Under the pieces are notes generated by a model. The model was not told the origin of the DNA and ran no database searches. It worked only from the letters and a program-made list of their open reading frames with translations. 64,000 bases of DNA, taken from Halomonas sp. MCCC 1A13316 (GTDB lineage Bacteria; Pseudomonadota; Gammaproteobacteria; Pseudomonadales; Halomonadaceae). Where the stretch lies: the NCBI RefSeq assembly GCF_014931605.1, contig NZ_CP053382.1, positions 620,001-684,000 on the forward strand. The letters run 5' to 3'. Of the stretch, positions 57,861 through 64,000 are shown piece after piece (position 1 is the first letter of the stretch; each line of letters opens with the position of its first letter). Position numbers and translations under genes: made by a program.

Positions 57861-59269
57861 TCGAGGTCGACGGCACCCTCAAGTCGCGCCTCGCGGTATG
57901 GCTGTTCGTCACCGTCACTGCACTGGGCGCGCTGCTGCTGGTCGAGGCCTACTTCAGTTCGCAGCGCGCCGCCGAGCGCGCCTACGACAGCCAGCTCGAA
58001 TCGGCGACGCAGACCATTGCCGAGGCCGTGCAGTGGCAGGAAGGGCAGCCGGTGGTGGAGATTCCCGCCGCGGCGCTGCAGATCATCGCCACCCGCCATC
58101 AGGAGCGGGTCTTCTACGCCGTGCTCGACGCCGAAGGGCGGCGGGTCTCGGCCAATCTGGATATCCCCATATCGGCCGAGTGGCGTAGCGAGGTAGCCGA
58201 GCAGCCGCTGTGGACGAACGCCGCGCACAGCGGCGCTGAGTGGCGCCTGCATGGCTGGGAGTTCGACTCCGCGGGTTGGGAAACCCAGGACCCAGTGCAG
58301 ATCTGGGTCGGCCATACCCTGGCTGGACGCCAGGCCTTGACCGGCGAGCTGTTCGAGGGCGCGGTGAGCCGCTTCCTGGTCATGGTGTTGCTGGCGGGGT
58401 TGCTGATGCTGCTGGCGATGCGGGTGGCGTTGAAGCCCATGCGCCGGCTGCGCCAGCTGCTGCGCCAGCGCGAGGCCGACGACATGCGCCCGCTCGATGC
58501 GCGGGTGCCCGAAGAGCTACGCGAGCTGGCCGAAACGCTCGATACCCTGTTCGCCCGCCAGCGCGAGAGCCGCGATGCGCTGCTGCGCTTCACCGCCGAT
58601 GCCAGCCACCAGCTCAAGACACCCCTCTCGGGGCTGCAGAGCACCAGCGAGCTGGCCTTGAAGAGCACCCGGCCCGAAGAGTGGCACCGGGCGCTGGAGG
58701 CGGTTCATCAGGGGGCCGAACGCACCAGCCGCCTGGCGAGCCAGCTTCTCAGCCTGGCGCGACTGCGCCACGTCGCCGATGGCGGCGAGATGCACCGGCT
58801 CGACCTGACGGCGCTGCTGCGCGAGACCGTATTCGACTGGGCCGGGCGCGACGTCGCCCGGGACCATGACCTGGGCTTGGCCGAGCTTCCCGCGACCCCG
58901 CTCTATGTGAACGGCGAGCCGTGGGCGCTGCGGGAACTGCTCGGCAACCTGATCGATAACGCCCTGCGCTACACGCCGCCGGATAGCGTGATCACCCTTG
59001 GCCTGGTGAAGCGCTGTGGAGAAGGGAAGCGCGATGGAGAAGTGGAGCTCTACATCGAGGACGACGGCCCCGGCGTGGCCCCCGAGGTGATGGAACGCCT
59101 GCACCAGCCCTTCGAGCGTGGCGGACGCCAGGACACCGAAGGCTCGGGGTTGGGGCTGGCGATCGTCGATTCCATCGCCCGGCGCCACGATGCCCGCCTG
59201 AAGGTAGCGCCGCACACGCCGTGCGGGCTGCGAATCAGCGTTTCCTTCCCCCTGGAGAACCGGCCATGA
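57857..59269 (+). CDS. tctE: Sensor histidine kinase TctE
   Basis: The 470-residue kinase partner of TctD. Two helices (about 12-30 and 170-190) flank a periplasmic sensor of about 140 residues; then a HAMP segment, H-box DASHQLKTPLSGLQSTSE (His about 251), N-box LIDNALRYTPPDS, and G-boxes DDGPGVAPEVMERL and GSGLGLAIVDSIARRH. Start is GTG at 57857, overlapping the tctD stop. It overlaps the next gene by 4 bases. Confidence 0.94.
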   Translation: MIEVDGTLKSRLAVWLFVTVTALGALLLVEAYFSSQRAAERAYDSQLESATQTIAEAVQWQEGQPVVEIPAAALQIIATRHQERVFYAVLDAEGRRVSANLDIPISAEWRSEVAEQPLWTNAAHSGAEWRLHGWEFDSAGWETQDPVQIWVGHTLAGRQALTGELFEGAVSRFLVMVLLAGLLMLLAMRVALKPMRRLRQLLRQREADDMRPLDARVPEELRELAETLDTLFARQRESRDALLRFTADASHQLKTPLSGLQSTSELALKSTRPEEWHRALEAVHQGAERTSRLASQLLSLARLRHVADGGEMHRLDLTALLRETVFDWAGRDVARDHDLGLAELPATPLYVNGEPWALRELLGNLIDNALRYTPPDSVITLGLVKRCGEGKRDGEVELYIEDDGPGVAPEVMERLHQPFERGGRQDTEGSGLGLAIVDSIARRHDARLKVAPHTPCGLRISVSFPLENRP

Positions 59270-60294
59270 TGCCCCGCTATTGCAATGCCTTCGCGTTCGT
59301 CGCTCTCCTGCTGGCGGCGGCCCCGGGCCAGGCGGCGAATCCGCTCGTGGTCGAGGCGGCGCTCGACAGGGACGTGGTCGCACCGCTGCTGGCAGCCTTC
59401 GAGCAAGCGCATCCCGACATCGACCTGGACTTCCGCGACCGCTCTACGCTGGAGGTCGACGAGCGCGTGGCCGGCGCCGCCCCGGCGCCGGACGTGGTGA
59501 TCAGCTCGGCCATGCCGTGGCAGATGGCGCGCGTCAACGAAGGCTACGCCAGCCGCCTGGATTCGGCCGAGGCGCGGGCTTGGCCTGAATGGGCCAAGTG
59601 GCGCGACGAAGTGTTCGGCTTCACCTTCGAGCCGATCGTCATGGCCTACCGCCTCGACCTGTCGCGCCACATGATGCCGCCGGCCACCCATGCCGACCTG
59701 CACACGCTGCTGACCGAGCAGTGGGATCTGCTGCGCGGGCGGGTGGCCACCTACTCGCCGTCCCAAAGCGGCGTGGGCTACACGCTGTTCCAGCAGGATG
59801 CCCGCTATACCACCCGTTTCTGGGACCTGGTCGCCGCCATGGGCAACGCCGAGGCGGTGCTCGAAGCCAACACCCGCGACATGCTCGAAGGCATCAGTGA
59901 AGGCCGCTACTGGCTGGGCTACAACCTGCTGGGCTCCTACGCCATGGTGTGGGCCCAAGAGCATCCCGAAGTGATCGTCCAGGTGCCCCAGGACTACTCG
60001 CTGGTGATGATGCGCATGGCGTTCATCCATCGCGATGCGCCGCACCCCGCCGCGGCCCGGCAGTTCCTCGACTTCCTGCTCAGCCGCGAAGGCCAGCGGG
60101 TGATCGCCGGCGAGACGCCGCTGTTCAGCGTGCGCCCCGACGTGATCGGCCCCTATACCGCCCAGCGCCTGCGCGACCAGGTCGGCGATCGGCTCTATCC
60201 CATCCCGATCGATGCCTCGCTGCTGTCGTTCGTCGACCCGCAGCGGCGCGATGCCTTCATGCAGCGTTGGCGACGCGAATTCAGGCGGCGTTGA
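59266..60294 (+). CDS. Periplasmic substrate-binding protein (iron/ABC type) linked to TctDE
   Basis: A 342-residue secreted binding protein of the FbpA/AfuA-like class: signal peptide 1-23 (ending GQAA), then [63 protein letters not shown] and the C-terminal [18 protein letters not shown]. No permease or ATPase gene lies next to it. It overlaps tctE by ATGA and so is expressed with the two-component pair. It may deliver the inducing ligand to the TctE sensor, as other orphan binding proteins do, or serve a distant transporter. Confidence 0.87.
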   Translation: MMPRYCNAFAFVALLLAAAPGQAANPLVVEAALDRDVVAPLLAAFEQAHPDIDLDFRDRSTLEVDERVAGAAPAPDVVISSAMPWQMARVNEGYASRLDSAEARAWPEWAKWRDEVFGFTFEPIVMAYRLDLSRHMMPPATHADLHTLLTEQWDLLRGRVATYSPSQSGVGYTLFQQDARYTTRFWDLVAAMGNAEAVLEANTRDMLEGISEGRYWLGYNLLGSYAMVWAQEHPEVIVQVPQDYSLVMMRMAFIHRDAPHPAAARQFLDFLLSREGQRVIAGETPLFSVRPDVIGPYTAQRLRDQVGDRLYPIPIDASLLSFVDPQRRDAFMQRWRREFRRR

Positions 60295-60319
60295 CAAATC
60301 GACACGGCCGGTACTCGCA

Positions 60320-60349
60320 TTGCCCGCCCCTTGGCCGGGGCGCTATAAT
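60320..60349 (+). promoter_or_regulatory. Probable guaB promoter
   Basis: TTGCCC (60320-60325) and a perfect TATAAT (60344-60349) are 18 bp apart, placing the start near 60356, 43 bp before guaB. Confidence 0.6.
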
Positions 60350-60398
60350 GGTCGATTACTTTCCCCACTCCCCCCACCAGCACTGGGTGTTGCCGACT

Positions 60399-61868
60399 AT
60401 GCTACGTATGGCCCAAGAAGCTCTTACGTTCGACGACGTATTACTCCTACCCGGCTACTCGGAAGTCCTGCCCAAGGACGTCAGCCTGCGGACCCGCCTG
60501 TCCCGCGACCTCTACCTCAACATCCCCCTTGTCTCCGCCGCCATGGATACCGTGACCGAAGCGCGCCTGGCCATCGCCATGGCCCAGGAAGGCGGCATGG
60601 GCATCATCCACAAGAACATGAGCATCACCGCCCAGGCGGCCGAGGTGCGCAAGGTCAAGAAACACGAGAGCGTGATCGTCAAGGACCCGGTAACGGTGGG
60701 GCCCAAAGCCAAGCTCGAGGACCTGCTTTCCATGGCCCAGGAGTACGGCTTCTCCGGCTTCCCGGTGGTGGAGGGCGAGACCCTGGTGGGGATCGTGACC
60801 GAGCGCGACATGCGCTTCCAGCCCAACCAGGGCGATAGCGTTTCCGACATCATGACGACGCGCGAGCATCTGGTGACGGTGCCCGAGGGCACCGAACTCG
60901 ACGTGATCAAGTCCAGGATGCAGGAACACCGGGTCGAGAAGATGCTGGTGGTCAACGATGCCTTCCACCTGCGCGGCCTGGTCACCTTCAAGGACATCGA
61001 GAAGGCACGCACCTTCCCCAACGCCGCCAAGGACGCCGACGGCCGCCTGCTGGTCGGCGCCGCCGTGGGCACCGGGCCGGAAACGCCCGACCGCGTGGCC
61101 GCCCTGGCCGAAGCCGGCGTCGACGCCATCATCGTCGACACCGCACACGGCCACTCCAAGGGCGTGATCGACCGCGTGGCCTGGGTCAAGGAGCACTTCC
61201 CGCAGATTCAGGTGATCGGCGGCAACATCGCCACCGCCGCCGCCGCCCGCGCGCTGGCCGAAGCCGGCGCCGATGGCGTCAAGGTGGGCATCGGCCCCGG
61301 CTCCATCTGCACCACCCGCGTGGTGGCAGGCGTCGGCGTGCCGCAGATCACCGCGGTTTCCAACGTCGCCGAGGCGCTCAAGGAGTACGACATCCCGCTG
61401 ATCGCCGACGGCGGCGTGCGCTTCTCCGGCGACCTGGCCAAGGCCATCGCCGCCGGCGCCAGCTCGGTAATGGTCGGCGGCCTGCTGGCCGGCACCGAGG
61501 AAGCCCCGGGCGAGGTCGAACTGTTCCAGGGCCGTACCTACAAGGCCTACCGTGGCATGGGCTCGATGGGCGCCATGGCCCAGAGCCAGGGCAGCGCCGA
61601 TCGCTACTTCCAGGACAAGGATGCCGGCGCCGAGAAGCTGGTGCCGGAGGGCATCGAAGGCCGCGTGCCCTACAAGGGCGTGATGAGCGCCATCGTCCAC
61701 CAGCTGATGGGCGGCCTGCGCGCCTCCATGGGCTACACCGGCTGCACCAGCATCCTGGAGATGCGCACCAAGCCGGAGTTCGTGCAGATCACCGGCGCCG
61801 GCTTCGCCGAATCGCATGTGCATGACGTGCAGATTACCAAAGAAGCCCCCAACTACCGGGCGGGCTAG
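60399..61868 (+). CDS. guaB: IMP dehydrogenase
   Basis: GuaB oxidises IMP to XMP, the committed step in GMP synthesis. The 489-residue protein starts [25 protein letters not shown] and has two CBS domains (about 93-205), the catalytic loop [11 protein letters not shown] (Cys about 304), the phosphate-binding [16 protein letters not shown], and the flap region [10 protein letters not shown]. Open frame extends upstream to 59949 but that is in the preceding gene; ATG at 60399 fits the family. guaA follows 175 bp downstream. Confidence 0.98.
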   Translation: MLRMAQEALTFDDVLLLPGYSEVLPKDVSLRTRLSRDLYLNIPLVSAAMDTVTEARLAIAMAQEGGMGIIHKNMSITAQAAEVRKVKKHESVIVKDPVTVGPKAKLEDLLSMAQEYGFSGFPVVEGETLVGIVTERDMRFQPNQGDSVSDIMTTREHLVTVPEGTELDVIKSRMQEHRVEKMLVVNDAFHLRGLVTFKDIEKARTFPNAAKDADGRLLVGAAVGTGPETPDRVAALAEAGVDAIIVDTAHGHSKGVIDRVAWVKEHFPQIQVIGGNIATAAAARALAEAGADGVKVGIGPGSICTTRVVAGVGVPQITAVSNVAEALKEYDIPLIADGGVRFSGDLAKAIAAGASSVMVGGLLAGTEEAPGEVELFQGRTYKAYRGMGSMGAMAQSQGSADRYFQDKDAGAEKLVPEGIEGRVPYKGVMSAIVHQLMGGLRASMGYTGCTSILEMRTKPEFVQITGAGFAESHVHDVQITKEAPNYRAG

Positions 61869-61899
61869 CGGCGCCGTTGATCTGGCGCCATGCGTTGTT

Positions 61900-61960
61900 G
61901 AAAACGGCCTCAGCATGCTCATTGACAACCACGTCAACTCCGCTGCTTTCGGCCGTTTTC
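61900..61960. repeat. Imperfect cruciform/hairpin element between guaB and guaA
   Basis: GAAAACGGCC (61900-61909) and GGCCGTTTTC (61951-61960) are perfect 10-bp arms; inside them TTGAC and GTCAA form a second short stem. Layout and sequence look like a dispersed intergenic hairpin repeat, but no other copy is visible here. No U-tract follows. Confidence 0.45.
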
Positions 61961-62043
61961 GCCTAGCCTGACGCTCAGCCAGCGACGCCGCTCGTTCGTG
62001 CCACGCCTTGCCCCGCCGCCATACGTTGCCTAGAGACGCCCAG

Positions 62044-63618
62044 ATGACCGACATTCACGCCCACAAGATCCTCATCCTCGACTTCGGCTCCCAGTACACC
62101 CAGCTGATCGCCCGCCGCGTGCGCGAGATCGGCGTGTACTCCGAAGTGCGCGCCTTCGACATCACCGAGGAGGAGATCCGCGAGTATCAGCCCAACGGCA
62201 TCATCCTCTCCGGCGGCCCGGAATCCACCGTGGCGGCCGGCTCGCCCCGCGCGCCCCAGTGCGTGTTCGAGATGGGCTTGCCGGTGCTGGGCATCTGCTA
62301 CGGCATGCAGACCATGGCGGCGCAGCTCGGCGGCGAGGTACAGGGCTCCAACAAGCAGGAGTTCGGCTACGCCCAGGTTCGGGTAGACGGCGACGACGAG
62401 CTGTTCCGCGACATCAAGGACCACGTCGACCACGACGGCAAGGCGCTGCTCGACGTGTGGATGAGCCACGGCGACAAGGTCGCCCGCGCGCCCGAGCCCT
62501 TCACCGTGACCGCCTCGACCCCGAGCTGCCCCGTAGCCGCCATGACCTGGCCGGAGAAGCGCTTCTACGCGGTGCAGTTCCACCCCGAGGTGACCCACAC
62601 CCTGCAAGGCATGCGCATCCTCGAGCACTTCGTGGTCGGCATCTGCGGCGCCGAGAAGCTGTGGACCCCAGCGCGCATCATCGAAGACCAGATCGCCCGC
62701 GTGCGCGACCAGGTCGGCGACCGCCACGTGCTGCTCGGTCTCTCCGGCGGCGTGGACTCCTCGGTAGTGGCGGCGCTGCTGCACAAGGCCATCGGCGACC
62801 AGCTCACCTGCGTGTTCGTCGACAACGGCCTGCTGCGCAAGAACGAAGGCGACCAGGTGATGGAAACCTTCGCCCGCCACATGGGCGTGAAGGTGATCCG
62901 CGTGGATGCCGAAGACCTGTTCCTCGGCAAGCTGGAAGGCGAGAACGACCCCGAAGCCAAGCGCAAGATCATCGGCAACACCTTCATCGACGTGTTCGAT
63001 GAAGAGGCCAGCAAGATCGAAGGCGTCGACTTCCTGGCCCAGGGCACCATCTACCCCGACGTGATCGAATCCGCCGCCAGCAAGACCGGCAAGGCCCACG
63101 TGATCAAGTCGCACCACAACGTCGGCGGCCTGCCCGAAACCATGAAGCTGCAGCTGGTCGAACCGCTGCGCGAACTGTTCAAGGACGAAGTACGCAAGCT
63201 CGGCCTGGAACTCGGCCTGCCCTACGACATGGTGTACCGCCACCCCTTCCCGGGGCCGGGACTGGGCGTGCGCATTCTCGGCGAAGTGAAGAAGGAGTAC
63301 GCCGACATCCTGCGCGAAGCCGACGCCATCTTCATCGAGGAACTGCACAACGCCGACTGGTACCACAAGACCAGCCAGGCCTTCGCCGTGTTCCTGCCGG
63401 TGAAGTCCGTCGGAGTGGTCGGCGACGGCCGCCGCTACGAATGGGTCATCGCCCTGCGCGCCGTGGAAACCATCGATTTCATGACCGCACGCTGGGCCCA
63501 CCTGCCGTACGAGCTGCTGGAGAAGGTTTCCAACCGCATCATCAACGAGATCCGCGGCGTTTCCCGTGTGACCTACGATGTGAGCAGCAAGCCGCCCGCG
63601 ACAATCGAGTGGGAGTGA
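62044..63618 (+). CDS. guaA: GMP synthase (glutamine-hydrolysing)
   Basis: GuaA aminates XMP to GMP with glutamine as the donor. The 524-residue protein has a class I glutamine amidotransferase domain (1-200; nucleophile C85 in [15 protein letters not shown] catalytic His), the ATP-pyrophosphatase domain with the P-loop [10 protein letters not shown] (about 234-243), and the C-terminal dimerisation domain ([29 protein letters not shown]). Start ATG 62044 gives the known [21 protein letters not shown]-terminus. The 3' end of guaA is a known integration site for genomic islands; see findings. Confidence 0.98.
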   Translation: MTDIHAHKILILDFGSQYTQLIARRVREIGVYSEVRAFDITEEEIREYQPNGIILSGGPESTVAAGSPRAPQCVFEMGLPVLGICYGMQTMAAQLGGEVQGSNKQEFGYAQVRVDGDDELFRDIKDHVDHDGKALLDVWMSHGDKVARAPEPFTVTASTPSCPVAAMTWPEKRFYAVQFHPEVTHTLQGMRILEHFVVGICGAEKLWTPARIIEDQIARVRDQVGDRHVLLGLSGGVDSSVVAALLHKAIGDQLTCVFVDNGLLRKNEGDQVMETFARHMGVKVIRVDAEDLFLGKLEGENDPEAKRKIIGNTFIDVFDEEASKIEGVDFLAQGTIYPDVIESAASKTGKAHVIKSHHNVGGLPETMKLQLVEPLRELFKDEVRKLGLELGLPYDMVYRHPFPGPGLGVRILGEVKKEYADILREADAIFIEELHNADWYHKTSQAFAVFLPVKSVGVVGDGRRYEWVIALRAVETIDFMTARWAHLPYELLEKVSNRIINEIRGVSRVTYDVSSKPPATIEWE

Positions 63619-63663
63619 GGCTACCTAGGCAGAACGCCTGACACGGCTAATCTAAATGAGATG

Positions 63664-63692
63664 AAGGGCTTACCAATGGGTAAGCCCTTTTC
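63664..63692 (+). terminator. Terminator after guaA
   Basis: AAGGGCTTACC and GGTAAGCCCTT pair over 11 bp with a 4-nt loop (AATG) and are followed by TTCC and TTTG. Forty-six bases after the guaA stop. Confidence 0.85.
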
Positions 63693-64000
63693 CTTTGCAA
63701 TTCGTTACAAGGTTTAGTTAACTCAGGTTAAGGTTGCCGAGACGACCGCCGATAGAACAGGTAGTACAACGCAGACAGGGCTGTCGCAGGGAAAGGATGT
63801 CATCCCCGGGCGGTAGTGTGCTTTTTGCTATAAATGCATTCGATCTTCGAAGCTAGCTTTGAAATAGTCTAGCGGAGATGTAGTGCGGGGTTCCGCTACC
63901 GACCCAAAGCGGCCGTGCCAGGAAGGGCAGCGAGCACGTTCATCGGGGATATGTAGCATGCACGATGATCGGTGCTATGTAGTCGAGTTATATTTTATGT
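63693..64000. other. Gene-free AT-richer tail at the window end
   Basis: No convincing coding region or RNA gene is seen in these 308 bases. The composition is visibly AT-richer than the rest of the window (for example TGCTATAAATGCATTCGATC and TTATATTTTATGT). It could be the start of an accessory region or the upstream region of a gene beyond the window. Confidence 0.5.

Overview
The window is a GC-rich, almost gap-free stretch of core chromosome from a gammaproteobacterium. The gene set and order fit a moderately halophilic Halomonadaceae-type organism: SMC instead of MukB, a Na+-pumping oxaloacetate decarboxylase, very acidic protein segments (ZipA linker, PRC-barrel protein), a Tct tricarboxylate importer, CsbD and PRC-barrel stress proteins, and an alaS-lysC-csrA-tRNA block. 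The genus is inferred from gene content and style, not measured.

Layout. (1) 1-11.5 kb: DNA maintenance and translation genes: mutS (minus), pncC, recA with a clear SOS box, recX, alaS, lysC, csrA, tRNA-Ser(GCU), two identical tRNA-Arg(ACG) genes, dusC. A 161-bp terminal-inverted-repeat element flanked by CTAG duplications sits between pncC and recA. (2) 11.6-18.7 kb: oadGAB sodium pump; a decayed gamma-glutamyltransferase gene; a split pair of chromate-transporter half-proteins; a yigZ gene coupled to a LexA/UmuD-like protein that has no DNA-binding domain and lies behind a perfect SOS box. (3) 18.8-25.9 kb: complete ccmABCDEFGHI cytochrome c maturation operon, most genes overlapping, running with a 5-bp gap into smc. 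(4) 25.9-36.4 kb: smc, zipA, ligA, yheU, and a membrane GGDEF-EAL protein with a CXXCH heme-c-like motif behind a possible Anr/FNR box. (5) 36.4-46 kb: mnmC, yciI, rnm (PHP), yciO, a voltage-gated-type K+ channel with a zinc ribbon, a CYTH protein, a Pit accessory protein with pitA, and argA. Two consensus DnaA boxes face each other upstream of mnmC. (6) 46-50.5 kb: an 840-bp gap carrying GlrR-type activator sites, a near-consensus sigma-54 promoter, several perfect hairpins and a strong terminator, followed by glrK-qseG-glrR. This is the arrangement of the enterobacterial glmY-glrK-qseG-glrR locus and predicts a sigma-54-dependent small RNA of about 470 nt. (7) 50.5-60.3 kb: xseA, PRC-barrel and CsbD stress genes, the tctCBA-abrB transport operon divergent from tctDE and a periplasmic binding protein. 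(8) 60.3-64 kb: guaB, guaA, a terminator, and an AT-richer gene-free tail.

How parts may work together. GlrR (sigma-54 activator) encoded at 49-50.4 kb has matching binding sites and a sigma-54 promoter just upstream of its own operon. The Ccm system would be needed to load heme on the CXXCH sensor. TctDE is expected to induce the divergent tctCBA genes. Two SOS boxes mark recA and the LexA/UmuD-like gene as one damage regulon. The most novel-looking items are the putative GlrR/sigma-54 RNA, the SOS-controlled headless S24 protein with yigZ, the heme-c GGDEF-EAL sensor, and the CTAG-flanked miniature element.
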